Shown piece by piece: positions 1 through 6,763 of a DNA stretch of 41,373 nt (the stretch's first letter is position 1; the number at the start of each line of letters is the position of its first letter). The notes below the pieces were generated by a model that was given only the letters and a program-made list of their open reading frames with translations, was not told the DNA's origin and ran no database searches. Position numbers and translations under genes: made by a program. Source of the DNA: a virus; IMG/VR virus record IMGVR_UViG_3300033388_001953, positions 1 through 41,373 of that record; one strand, given 5' to 3'.

Positions 1-114
1 GGGACGATAAAAGACCAACCTTGACGGATTTGAAGGAGTCAGGAGCTATAGAACAAGATGCAGATGTAGTCTTATTTATACATAGAGACGAATATTACAC
101 AGGCAATCGAAGTG
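1..114. repeat. Terminal direct repeat, left copy (contig closure)
   Basis: These 114 bases are identical to the last 114 bases of the window. The repeat lies inside the helicase gene, and the reading frame is continuous across it when the ends are joined. This is what an assembler leaves when a circular or circularly permuted headful genome is linearised. A true short terminal repeat is possible but less likely inside a coding region. Confidence 0.95.
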
Positions 115-245
115 ACGAAGTGGGGCAGGCTGATGTAATAATATCAAAACAGCGTAACGGGATCACAGGGGCGATAAAGCTCAAATGGGACGCTGAATAT
201 ATCAGGTTTGGGAATTTGGCGTGGCAGGATAGAGTAGATATTTAG
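1..245 (+). CDS. Replicative DNA helicase DnaB-like, C-terminal part (continues from the right end)
   Basis: This is the 3' part of the gene that begins at 40164; codons run from base 3 in frame with that copy. Joined across the repeat the gene is 1341 bp, 446 residues, a normal length for a DnaB/RepA-type ring helicase. This segment carries the acidic ESGAIEQDAD stretch followed by VVLFIHR, the conserved C-terminal RecA-fold region with the arginine-finger side of the hexamer. It ends in TAG at 243-245, followed 31 bases later by a lipoprotein gene. Confidence 0.93.
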   Translation, partial: DDKRPTLTDLKESGAIEQDADVVLFIHRDEYYTGNRSDEVGQADVIISKQRNGITGAIKLKWDAEYIRFGNLAWQDRVDI

Positions 246-276
246 GCGATAAAAAGGCGTTAACAGGAGGGTAGTG

Positions 277-438
277 ATGAAACGATTAATACTTTTATTA
301 ATACCTATTGTTTTATTTACTGGATGTGCAGGGGCAACGGGAAACATAGAGTCATCGGATTCAATAGAAAGGGGTTTGTCTTATATTGCTTGTGCGATAA
401 TGACACATGGTGTTTTGCAAATTATATTTAGAAAATAA
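277..438 (+). CDS. Small lipoprotein (53 aa)
   Basis: The start is set by AGGAGG at 265-270, six bases before ATG. The product has a basic N-terminus (MKR), a hydrophobic core and a lipobox LFTGC with the lipidated cysteine at residue 17. It would be an outer- or inner-membrane-anchored peptide of about 37 residues whose C-terminal half is again hydrophobic. It sits between the helicase and a hypothetical gene, away from the lysis genes. A small lipoprotein could be an outer-membrane spanin (Rz1-like) partner for the membrane protein at 25665-25949, or a superinfection-exclusion lipoprotein. Position and size alone do not decide. Confidence 0.8.
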   Translation: MKRLILLLIPIVLFTGCAGATGNIESSDSIERGLSYIACAIMTHGVLQIIFRK

Positions 439-450
439 AAGGAGGCTAAG

Positions 451-858
451 ATGTTTGAAGGTGTGAAGGATTTTAAAGATTGCGAGGTAGGTGATGCTGT
501 TTGGAGTATGTGTCATGGATGGGGTAAGGTTAATGGCATTGGCTCGACTAGCGATCTGTTCTCTGTATGTGTACTATTCACCGATGGGCATAGTACGGCG
601 TATACTGTAGAAGGGAGGGACTATCGGCATAATAAAAATACCCTCTTTTGGGACGAAGTAAAAATAACCCCACCACCTAAGCCTAAGAAAGAGGTGACGG
701 TCGAGGGGTGGATGAATTTATATCCGAATACCACTGTATGTGAGCCGATAGTCGCACGAGTGAAGTATGTATATGACACTGAGGAGGCTGCGGATAAGTA
801 TGCAGAAGACAACCGCCTCGGCGAAGCTGTCCATATAAAGCATAAGTATAGGGAGTAG
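451..858 (+). CDS. Conserved phage protein, VWSxxxGWG-type (135 aa)
   Basis: Strong ribosome site (AAAGGAGG) ahead of ATG. The N-terminal half (VGDAVWSMCHGWGKVNGI, then a beta-rich YTVEGRDY and TLFWDEVKI) resembles small phage proteins with the pattern GDxVW...GWG...(Y)T.DGR...LFW, a compact beta-barrel-like fold of unknown role, which I recognise only as a family pattern. The C-terminal half (about 75-135) begins with a PPPKPKK linker and looks like a separate alpha/beta domain. Co-directional with the helicase and lipoprotein genes; plausible end of the replication operon. Confidence 0.75.
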   Translation: MFEGVKDFKDCEVGDAVWSMCHGWGKVNGIGSTSDLFSVCVLFTDGHSTAYTVEGRDYRHNKNTLFWDEVKITPPPKPKKEVTVEGWMNLYPNTTVCEPIVARVKYVYDTEEAADKYAEDNRLGEAVHIKHKYRE

Positions 859-1000
859 GTGTTAAGATATAGCGATATTTGATTAACAAGGGTATTTGAC
901 GTTAATGTAATTATAGATAAGCCTTAAAGTGGGCGTGAACATTAAAACAGGAGGTGTGTTATGTTTAAATTTAATAGTCTTACATTCAGAGAGCCTCACC

Positions 1001-1039
1001 AAAAACATTACTGAAAACAATAACATAGTCGCAGTAATG
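1001..1039 (-). terminator. Candidate intrinsic terminator of the minus-strand RNA
   Basis: Minus strand CATTACTG (1039-1032) and CAGTAATG (1013-1006), loop of 18, followed by TTTTT (1005-1001). The stem is perfect but AT-rich, so strength is uncertain. Confidence 0.5.
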
Positions 1040-1164
1040 CCGTCTAAGAACCTCACCTCAAATAATTATAGGGCTATTTTACAGACACCGTACAGAGATT
1101 GCTCTCTCCTTGTACGGTGGCCACCGAAGTGGACTTAAGCCCGATGCCGTAGCAGAGCGGGTAC
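1001..1164 (-). ncRNA. Candidate structured small RNA with three tetraloop hairpins
   Basis: Read on the minus strand from the promoter at 1199-1171, a transcript starting near 1164 would fold into: hairpin 1 (1161-1140) CCCG..CGGG with an inner UGC-UACG-GCA; hairpin 2 (1132-1121) CCAC-UUCG-GUGG; hairpin 3 (1119-1086), an 8-9 bp outer stem CACCGUAC/GUACGGUG, a 4-nt bulge and an inner AGAGA-GCAA-UCUCU; then an unstructured spacer and an 8-bp stem CAUUACUG/CAGUAAUG followed by UUUUU. Two UNCG loops closed by C-G and one GNRA loop appear only when read on this strand. No ORF fills it. Function unknown; antisense to any plus-strand read-through from the helicase operon. Confidence 0.65.
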
Positions 1165-1170
1165 ATTTCT

Positions 1171-1199
1171 ATATTAGCACCTTACCTAAAGACTGTCAA
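1171..1199 (-). promoter_or_regulatory. Sigma70-type promoter of the candidate RNA
   Basis: Minus strand TTGACA (1199-1194), 17-base spacer, TAATAT (1176-1171). The -35 matches consensus fully and the -10 matches TATAAT at four of six positions. Predicted start about 1164. Confidence 0.7.
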
Positions 1200-1224
1200 A
1201 CTACAGATAGTCAGTCCTTTTTTT
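1191..1224 (+). terminator. Intrinsic terminator-like hairpin, plus strand
   Basis: GACTGTC (1191-1197) pairs with GATAGTC (1206-1212) with one G-U pair, loop of 8, then AGTCC and seven Ts (1218-1224). It would end transcription coming from the helicase/lipoprotein/451-858 genes before the terminase block. It overlaps the -35 of the divergent minus-strand promoter. Confidence 0.6.
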
Positions 1225-1231
1225 ATTTTCC

Positions 1232-1261
1232 TTGACAGCACTTAAAAACTATGTCTACAAT
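1232..1261 (+). promoter_or_regulatory. Sigma70-type promoter with its start point at the ATG of 1268
   Basis: TTGACA (1232-1237), 18-base spacer, TACAAT (1256-1261), then exactly six bases to ATG at 1268. A transcript starting at the usual distance begins on or next to the A of the start codon, so the message would be leaderless. No ribosome site precedes the ATG. Confidence 0.7.
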
Positions 1262-1267
1262 CTAGTT

Positions 1268-1480
1268 ATGAGCAAAGAGTATGAGATTACAGCTCAGATA
1301 GTAGGGCATAAGTCCTTGAAGATAACAGGCGGCCTACGGGTAGAGATTGACATACCCGATATCAAGCCATTAGACGTATCGAAGATAGTAGTCCTTGCTA
1401 TTAACAAGGCGAACGTTAGGCTGGTGATTAAACCTTATGACAAATGTAGCCTTAAAACCGCCCCAAAGGAGTACAAGTAA
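1268..1480 (+). CDS. Hypothetical protein upstream of terminase (70 aa)
   Basis: I start it at ATG 1268 rather than the upstream TTG at 1232, because that TTG is the -35 element of the promoter. The product has alternating beta-type segments (YEITAQIVGHKSLKITGGLRV) and ends in a basic tail. It overlaps the small terminase gene by 44 bases. I recognise no family. First gene of the late block; probably translated without a leader. Confidence 0.65.
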   Translation: MSKEYEITAQIVGHKSLKITGGLRVEIDIPDIKPLDVSKIVVLAINKANVRLVIKPYDKCSLKTAPKEYK

Positions 1481-1904
1481 GCTAACAGACAAGCAGGCAC
1501 AGTTCGTTGTAGAGTATCCCATAGATTTTAACGGTGCAGCCGCTGCGGTAAGGGCAGGGTTTAGTAAGAAAACCGCTAAAGAACAGGCGGTTAGGTTATT
1601 AACCAATGTTAACATACAAAAAGCTGTACAAAAGCTAGTAGCGGAAAGATTAGAAGAAGCTGGCATGTCAATTCAATGGGTGCTTGATAAGTATAAGACT
1701 TTGATTGATAGATGCATGCAGGTAGTGCCAGTCAGAGAGAAAATCGATGGTGAGTGGCAAGATACTGGTGAGTTTAAGTTTGATTCAGGTGCGGCACGGG
1801 CGGCCTTAGCAGATGTAGGTAAGTATTTTAAGATGTTCACCGAGAAGCACGAGCATTCAGGTAATATAGAGATTGTTAAACGAGATTATTCAAAGGGTGA
1901 CTGA
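1437..1904 (+). CDS. terS: Terminase small subunit (Terminase_2-like, 155 aa)
   Basis: The small subunit binds the packaging site and delivers DNA to the large subunit. The region KLTDKQAQFVVEYPIDFNG with AAAVRAGFSKKTAKEQAVRL after it (residues about 16-55) is the helix-turn-helix signature of the Terminase_2 family, in which LTxKQ..FV.EY..DxN...AA.RAGYS is typical. The C-terminal part (about 75-150) is helical and probably oligomerises. The start at 1437 lacks a clear ribosome site and lies inside the preceding gene, so translational coupling is likely. The stop overlaps the terL start by one base. Confidence 0.9.
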   Translation: MTNVALKPPQRSTSKLTDKQAQFVVEYPIDFNGAAAAVRAGFSKKTAKEQAVRLLTNVNIQKAVQKLVAERLEEAGMSIQWVLDKYKTLIDRCMQVVPVREKIDGEWQDTGEFKFDSGAARAALADVGKYFKMFTEKHEHSGNIEIVKRDYSKGD

Positions 1905-3241
1905 TGAGTAATACAGCCAAGAAACAGATCCCTATCCCCTATAACTTCACTCCCCGAAGTTATCAAGACCCCTTTTTCGTAGCAATGAACACAGGTTTTA
2001 AGAGAGCTGTTCTAATCTGGCATAGACGTGCTGGTAAGGATGTCACCGCCCTGAACTATACTATCGAGCAGATGCTAGAGCGTGTAGGGACGTACTATTA
2101 CTTTTTCCCAACATATGCACAGGGTAAAAAAGTGTTGTGGAAAGGGTTGCGAGGTGACGGCTTTAAGTTTATGGATCACTTCCCTGATGAACTTGTAGTT
2201 GACCGTAACGAGGCAGACCTTTCAGTAGAGCTATACAACGGCTCTCGCTTTCAAATAGTAGGTACAGACAACTACGATGCCATCATGGGAACTAACCCTA
2301 TCGGTGCTGTGTTCTCTGAATATGCCCTTCAAGACCCTCGTGCATGGGACTTGATACGTCCGATACTACGTGAGAACGGTGGTTGGGCTGTATTCGAGTA
2401 TACGCCACGAGGTGATAACCACGGGAAGACTCTCTACGATATGGCTAAGAACAACCCTGATTGGTATTGTTCGTTGCTTACAGTAGACGATACGAAGCGT
2501 GAGAATGGCCTACCTATCATCTCCCCTCAAGACATTATGGCTGAACGTGCCGAAGGTATGGACGAAGAGACTCTACAGCAGGAGTATTACTGCTCTTTCG
2601 TTGGATCGGTGCAGGGTTCGTACTTCGGTAAGCAGATAGCAGAGGCCGAGAAGGACGGTAGAATAACCTCTGTACCCTACGATGCGAGAATCAAGGTAGA
2701 TACTTATTGGGATTTAGGCATGGACGATTCGATGACAATATGGTTTACTCAGGTAGTGGGCAGGGAGATAAGGCACATTGACTACCTCGAAGACTCAGGG
2801 GAAGGTTTTCAATATTATGCAAAGCTCTTGTCTGAAAAGCCATACGTCTACGGTGAACACTACATGCCCCACGATGTCTCAGTGAGAGAGCTTGGCACAG
2901 GACTATCTCGTAAGGACGCAGCGGAGAATCTAGGTATTAAGCCTGTAGTGATGATCCCTAGAGTACAACACAAAGAAGACTCTATCCAAGCTGCTAGAGG
3001 TATTATAAGCAGGTGTTACTTTGATAAAGATAAGTGTGCTGAGGGTCTTAGTGCCCTCAAGAACTACCAGAAGGAGTACGACGAGAAGAAGAAGGTATTT
3101 AAAAAGAAGCCCCTACACAACTGGGCGGCTCATGGTGCGGATGCTTTCCAAGGCTTTGCTATGGGGTACAAAGAGCAAACAAAGCCCTACAAAGCCCCTC
3201 AGAGGGCACAGGGGCAGTCAAATGGATGGATGGAAGGGTGA
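1904..3241 (+). CDS. terL: Terminase large subunit (445 aa)
   Basis: ATP-driven DNA packaging motor with a nuclease that cuts concatemers. The adenine-binding Q region lies near FTPRSYQDPF (15-24). The Walker A variant is WHRRAGKD (39-46, Lys45), Walker B with the catalytic acid is GAVFSE (134-139, Glu139), and the RNase H-like nuclease begins at DTYWDLGMDDS with Asp270 as first metal ligand. A late acidic site is HGADAFQ near 410. Length is normal for the headful-type group. The gene starts at ATGA overlapping the terS stop and is followed two bases later by a zinc-ribbon gene. Confidence 0.96.
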   Translation: MSNTAKKQIPIPYNFTPRSYQDPFFVAMNTGFKRAVLIWHRRAGKDVTALNYTIEQMLERVGTYYYFFPTYAQGKKVLWKGLRGDGFKFMDHFPDELVVDRNEADLSVELYNGSRFQIVGTDNYDAIMGTNPIGAVFSEYALQDPRAWDLIRPILRENGGWAVFEYTPRGDNHGKTLYDMAKNNPDWYCSLLTVDDTKRENGLPIISPQDIMAERAEGMDEETLQQEYYCSFVGSVQGSYFGKQIAEAEKDGRITSVPYDARIKVDTYWDLGMDDSMTIWFTQVVGREIRHIDYLEDSGEGFQYYAKLLSEKPYVYGEHYMPHDVSVRELGTGLSRKDAAENLGIKPVVMIPRVQHKEDSIQAARGIISRCYFDKDKCAEGLSALKNYQKEYDEKKKVFKKKPLHNWAAHGADAFQGFAMGYKEQTKPYKAPQRAQGQSNGWMEG

Positions 3242-3242
3242 T

Positions 3243-3389
3243 ATGATGGATGACAGGTGTTGTATTAAGTGTAGAAAGGAAGTTATCCTAGAAACTGATA
3301 GGCGTAATTGGCTATGGTTGGAAGACAAAGGCAAGGTCTGTTTCAATTGTCTTATAGAAAACTTTAATTTAGAAGAAGAGGAAGGGTGA
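3243..3389 (+). CDS. Zinc-ribbon-like protein (48 aa)
   Basis: ATG at 3243 follows GGAAGGG at the end of terL. The product has one pair CIKC near the N-terminus and a second pair CFNC about 22 residues later, separated by an aromatic and basic segment (NWLWLEDKGK), the spacing of a small zinc ribbon. It ends in an acidic tail (EEEEG). Unknown role; possibly a nucleic-acid or protein adaptor. Confidence 0.65.
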   Translation: MMDDRCCIKCRKEVILETDRRNWLWLEDKGKVCFNCLIENFNLEEEEG

Positions 3390-3390
3390 T

Positions 3391-3702
3391 ATGGTAAATG
3401 AGTGCGTGCCTATAGACGGTCAAGGTAGTGTTGGCGATCTCGTGGTTAAGGACGCAGCCGAGACAGTGACAATGGATAAAGTTACATCGACAAGATGCCC
3501 TCATGATTATTTAGGTTATTCATGTAGAATTTGTTACAGCCCTCAGGCGGTGAATGATAACCCTCGGTCGGGGATGGATGTTATTGCGAAGTTGAGAGAT
3601 ATTCAAGAGACAAAGGGCTATAAGGGTTGTTTGGTTCTTACCCTCGACGCTCCACACCCTAACCTTTCAGAGTATTACGATGACGGAGGGTTTAGTGTAT
3701 GA
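3391..3702 (+). CDS. Hypothetical protein with a CxxC pair (103 aa)
   Basis: Start ATG one base after the previous stop, with AAGGGTGAT as ribosome site. The middle of the protein has CPHDYLGYSCRICY, a cluster of Cys and His that could hold a metal; the C-terminal part (about 60-103) is a hydrophilic mixed fold ending DDGGFSV. No family recognised. Lies in the terL-portal interval, where podoviruses of this type often carry small accessory genes. Confidence 0.6.
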   Translation: MVNECVPIDGQGSVGDLVVKDAAETVTMDKVTSTRCPHDYLGYSCRICYSPQAVNDNPRSGMDVIAKLRDIQETKGYKGCLVLTLDAPHPNLSEYYDDGGFSV

Positions 3703-3857
3703 ACGGCAAGAAAGTAAAGAGACTTAGACGTGAGGCAAGAAAGCAGATACGGGATGCTAAAGAGAGGGACAGCATGCTCGGTACAGAGAGTTCCCTAGCT
3801 ATAATGCCTGAAAAGGTGGTATATAAGGCTCTAAAGAGGTTAGATAAGCGAATATGA
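3699..3857 (+). CDS. Small basic helical protein (52 aa)
   Basis: ATGA-type overlap with the previous gene (ATG at 3699) and with the next (its TGA is inside the ATGA at 3854). The N-terminal half is strongly basic and helical (KKVKRLRREARKQIRDAKER). It is held between two genes by overlaps on both sides, which supports translation. Role unknown. Confidence 0.55.
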   Translation: MNGKKVKRLRREARKQIRDAKERDSMLGTESSLAIMPEKVVYKALKRLDKRI

Positions 3858-4345
3858 AGATTAATATGACTAAGAAACGCATACTGGTAAGGCGTAAGAA
3901 GACTCCGAAGAAGGTCGGCAGTCTCTATATCCCCGATGAGGCTCGTGTACTGTATCCAGAGGGTGAGGTTTTGTCGGTCGGCAGAGATGTTAAGACGGTC
4001 AAAGAGGGTGATGTAGTCACCTTTCAGGCTCGATGCAACATAGAACGGGATGAGGACATGATTATCGAGGAAGATGTTGTCCTTGGTATCAGGACTAAGG
4101 AAGGACTTAAGGCTGTAACTAACAGGGTTTTTATCAATAGAACACCACCTAAGCGTAAGAGTGGTGGTATTGTTATCCCCGAAGAGGCACAAGAGGACGT
4201 GCCAGAGGGTATGGTCGCTTCTATAGGTGCAGAGGTTTTAGACATTAAAGTAGGCGATACGGCTTTATTTAATGTTAGAGATGGCATACAGGTCGATGAG
4301 TTTTTAATAATGCGAGATACGGATATCTTTGCAGTAAAGGAATAG
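3854..4345 (+). CDS. Tandem GroES-like co-chaperonin (163 aa, two Cpn10 domains)
   Basis: GroES caps the GroEL chamber, and phages encode replacements to fold their coat protein. Here one chain holds two GroES-like domains. Domain 1 is about 7-80 (KRILVRRKKTP, GEVLSVGRD, VKEGDVVTF, EEDVVLGI). Domain 2 is about 90-163 (NRVFINRTPP, GMVASIGAEV, IKVGDTALF, DTDIFAV). The mobile loop that docks on GroEL is canonical in domain 2, GGIVIPEEA at 104-112 with the hydrophobic triplet IVI; in domain 1 the equivalent is GSLYIPDEA. Usual Cpn10 and T4 gp31 are about 95-111 residues with one domain. The nearest known layout is the double-domain chloroplast Cpn20. It lies just before portal, scaffold and coat. 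Confidence 0.88.
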   Translation: MKINMTKKRILVRRKKTPKKVGSLYIPDEARVLYPEGEVLSVGRDVKTVKEGDVVTFQARCNIERDEDMIIEEDVVLGIRTKEGLKAVTNRVFINRTPPKRKSGGIVIPEEAQEDVPEGMVASIGAEVLDIKVGDTALFNVRDGIQVDEFLIMRDTDIFAVKE

Positions 4346-4346
4346 T

Positions 4347-6302
4347 ATGGAAGATAAAGAGATTGTAAGAATAGCCCTTGAACGGTATAAGTTTGGGGCA
4401 GAGTATATGACAGAAAACTGGCTCCAGATGGAGTCAAATATTAAGTTTGCTCAACAGGCTATTCAATGGCCTTCTGATATAGAACAGAAGCGAAAGGATA
4501 AAGGTCGTCCGTGCCTAACGATCAATAGGCTACCAGCATTTATCCGCCAAGTTGTCGGTTCACAGCGTCAAATGAGGCCGTCAATTAAGGTGCGACCTGT
4601 AGATAGTGTCTCTGACCCTGAAACGGCAGAAGTTCATAGTGATATAATCAGGCACGTTGAGTATAAGTCAAAGGCAAAGCATGCGTATGATAACGGTTTT
4701 ACCTATGCTGTTACTTGCGGAATCGGGTACTGGAAGGTGTCAACTGATTATGTGAATCCTCAGACCTTTGACCAAGATATCATCATAACGAGGATATTCA
4801 ACTCCTTCAGTGTAGTCCTAGACTATATGGCGACAGAGAAAGATAAGTCCGATGCTAAGTGGGGCTTTATCACGGAGTGGATGAGTAACGAGGAGTACAA
4901 GCAAACCTATCCCGATGCTGATGTAGTAAACTTTGAGACTGCTGAAAACACCGCTTATTCTGATTGGGTTCGTAAGGATGAGGTGATGATAGCTGGCTAT
5001 TATGAGCTTAAAGAGACCAAAGAAAAGATATATTTAATGGACGATGGCAGGGTCTTAAGTGTAAAAGAGTTAGAGGAACTTCAGAGCTATGTAGGCGATG
5101 AAGATCTAGGTAGTGTTGTTCCTGTAAACGAGAGGGAAACTGTAAAGACACAGCTTATTTACCGTGTAATGAGTGGCAATGAGATCCTTGAAACCAAAGA
5201 GATAGATGGTAAATATATCCCTATTATTCCCTGCTATGGTGAGGAGATATATAAAGACGGTCGTCCCTACTACGTTTCCTTGATACACGCCGCCATTGAT
5301 GCACAGAGGATGTATAACTACTGGTCTTCTACCGATACAGAGTTTATAGCATTACAACCTAAAGCACCTTATCTTGTGACCTCCGAGCAGATTAAAGGTT
5401 ACGAGATGGATTGGGCTACTGCCAATGCGGATAATGCTTCGTTCCTACCTTATAACCATGTACCGAACGTACCACCACCTCAGAGACAGATGCCACCGCA
5501 GCTATCGACTGCAATAGGTACGGCTGCTCTAAGGGCTGTTGATGATATGAAGGCCACTATGGGGCTATTCGACCCTTCTATGGGGAGCAAATCGAGCGCA
5601 GCAGAGTCAGGCAAGGCCATTACAGCACTACAGAGACAGGGTGAGACCTCAACATATATATGGATAGATAACCTTGAGACGGCTATAAACCATACTGGCA
5701 GGGTAGTTCTTGATCTCATCCCTTCTACATACGACACCGCCAGAGTCTTCAGGATACAGGGCGAAGATAGTAAAAATAAGGTAGTAGAGGTTAATCAGCC
5801 GAGTGAAGATGGTATCATCAACGACCTTTCAAAAGGTGAATATGATATCGTCATCGAAACAGGGCCATCTTATGCTACCAAGAGACTTGAAGCTGTAGAT
5901 AGTATGATGAAGATGATTGCTGCTTACCCTCGTATCATGGAGCTTGCAGGAGACTTACTGGCAGGAAACATGGATTGGCCGGGAGCGGATGAGCTAACTA
6001 AGAGAATCAGAAAGAGTATGCCACCCGGTCTCGTTGAGCCAGAAGAGGGTGAAGAGCCACCTCCACCGCCACAACCAACACCTGAAGACCAGTTAAAGGC
6101 ACAGGAGTTACAGCTTAAAGAACAGGAAATGCAGCTTGAGGCAGAGAAACTCGAAGTCGAGAAGATGAAGGTCGAGGTAGACATGGAGAAGGTAAGGGTA
6201 GATGCAATGAACAATGAGGAAGACTCGGATGAGAGAATGCGCAGAATAGCTATGGATGTAGTGGCTGAGGTGCATGGTGGGGAAGGTGGAGTCCTTGACT
6301 AA
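4347..6302 (+). CDS. Portal protein (P22 gp1-like, 651 aa)
   Basis: Forms the dodecameric DNA entry ring at one head vertex and nucleates capsid assembly. The N-terminal part (FAQQAIQWPSDIEQKRKDKG, GRPCLTINRLPAFIRQVVGS) and the run after it (residues about 30-110) are the typical opening of P22-type portals. The middle has the wing and stem regions (PYYVSLIHAAIDAQRMYN near 310-330) and SAAESGKAITALQRQGE near 413-430. The C-terminus is a proline-rich linker followed by a long charged coiled coil of repeated QELQLKEQEMQLEAEKLEV-type heptads, comparable in place to the P22 barrel. Start ATG with AAAGGAAT upstream. Confidence 0.93.
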   Translation: MEDKEIVRIALERYKFGAEYMTENWLQMESNIKFAQQAIQWPSDIEQKRKDKGRPCLTINRLPAFIRQVVGSQRQMRPSIKVRPVDSVSDPETAEVHSDIIRHVEYKSKAKHAYDNGFTYAVTCGIGYWKVSTDYVNPQTFDQDIIITRIFNSFSVVLDYMATEKDKSDAKWGFITEWMSNEEYKQTYPDADVVNFETAENTAYSDWVRKDEVMIAGYYELKETKEKIYLMDDGRVLSVKELEELQSYVGDEDLGSVVPVNERETVKTQLIYRVMSGNEILETKEIDGKYIPIIPCYGEEIYKDGRPYYVSLIHAAIDAQRMYNYWSSTDTEFIALQPKAPYLVTSEQIKGYEMDWATANADNASFLPYNHVPNVPPPQRQMPPQLSTAIGTAALRAVDDMKATMGLFDPSMGSKSSAAESGKAITALQRQGETSTYIWIDNLETAINHTGRVVLDLIPSTYDTARVFRIQGEDSKNKVVEVNQPSEDGIINDLSKGEYDIVIETGPSYATKRLEAVDSMMKMIAAYPRIMELAGDLLAGNMDWPGADELTKRIRKSMPPGLVEPEEGEEPPPPPQPTPEDQLKAQELQLKEQEMQLEAEKLEVEKMKVEVDMEKVRVDAMNNEEDSDERMRRIAMDVVAEVHGGEGGVLD

Positions 6303-6462
6303 TAGACTTTTAACATTGGCAGAAGTTTGCAAGGATGTATCGAAAACTACAAGGAAGAAGTATTCTGAGTACTGCAAGTCAAAGAATATTGATTTTACAG
6401 AAGAGGGTTATATTGATTTTATGAACAGACTTACTGCGGGACTTTTTTACGGGGTAAACTAA
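6274..6462 (+). CDS. Hypothetical protein overlapping the portal end (up to 62 aa)
   Basis: Either ATG 6274 (after GAGGTGC) or TTG 6295 (after GGAAGGTGGAG) may be used; both lie in the portal's last codons. The body (LLTLAEVCKDVSKTTRKKYSEY..GYIDFMNRLTAGLF) is helical and basic. No family recognised. The next start-like TTG follows its stop directly and coincides with a promoter -35. Confidence 0.55.
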   Translation: MVGKVESLTNRLLTLAEVCKDVSKTTRKKYSEYCKSKNIDFTEEGYIDFMNRLTAGLFYGVN

Positions 6463-6491
6463 TTGACTGACGCTCAACGAAAGGTTATAAT
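6463..6491 (+). promoter_or_regulatory. Strong sigma70-type promoter inside the late block
   Basis: TTGACT (6463-6468), 17-base spacer, TATAAT (6486-6491, perfect). Predicted start near 6498, upstream of the ribosome site AGGAG for the gene at 6545. With the terminator at 7051-7087 it bounds an independent cassette. Confidence 0.65.
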
Positions 6492-6555
6492 TGAAGCACT
6501 TAAGCAGTTAAAGGGTGTTGAGAGACAATTACAGGAGTTGTTGAATGGTAAATAA
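6463..6555 (+). CDS. Possible 30-aa helical peptide (uncertain)
   Basis: Would start at TTG directly after the previous stop and run into the next gene. The sequence is amphipathic and helix-like (IIEALKQLKGVERQLQELL). There is no good ribosome site, and its first codons coincide with the promoter -35, so the coding impression may be accidental. Confidence 0.3.
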   Translation: MTDAQRKVIIEALKQLKGVERQLQELLNGK

Positions 6556-6763
6556 GGTATACTTAAAAGGAGTTGAAGTTCGTCCAGATTGCTTTGAGCT
6601 AAATAATACTTTAGCGATAGTAATAGGCAGATGCAGTGTTACTATAGAGTTCTCAGAGAAAGATTTAAAAGAGCTGACCATTAAAGAAATTATTGATCGT
6701 AAGGTAAGGGCTTCTTTATCTATGTTGCTAGACAAGCATAAGCGGGAGTTGTTGAAAGGATGA
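6545..6763 (+). CDS. Hypothetical cassette protein 1 (72 aa)
   Basis: ATG preceded by CAGGAGTT. The N-terminal half is beta-type (VYLKGVEVRPDCFELNNTL, then a VTIEFSEKDL segment), the C-terminal half an amphipathic helix (EIIDRKVRASLSMLLDKHKRELL). It is cotranscribed with the next gene through an ATGA overlap, and both lie between a promoter and an intrinsic terminator. No family recognised. Placement between portal and scaffold with its own signals is typical of a late-acquired accessory gene. Confidence 0.65.
   Translation: MVNKVYLKGVEVRPDCFELNNTLAIVIGRCSVTIEFSEKDLKELTIKEIIDRKVRASLSMLLDKHKRELLKG

Noticed and set aside
929-1138. 69-codon open frame and a 17-codon ORF (961-1014) with a perfect AGGAGG on the plus strand
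   Set aside because: The first starts at a non-ATG without a ribosome site and reads like random sequence. The 17-codon peptide has an excellent ribosome site but no recognisable follow-on, and its end is antisense to the structured RNA. It could be a leader peptide, but evidence is too thin for a gene call.
1086-1161. tRNA-like or tmRNA-like gene
   Set aside because: Consecutive hairpins are present, but there is no acceptor stem closing a cloverleaf and no TPsiC-like arm on either strand.
3692-4192. 166-codon minus-strand ORF
   Set aside because: Exact antisense of the 52-aa gene and GroES-like gene, whose protein signals are strong; no ribosome site and shadow-type composition.
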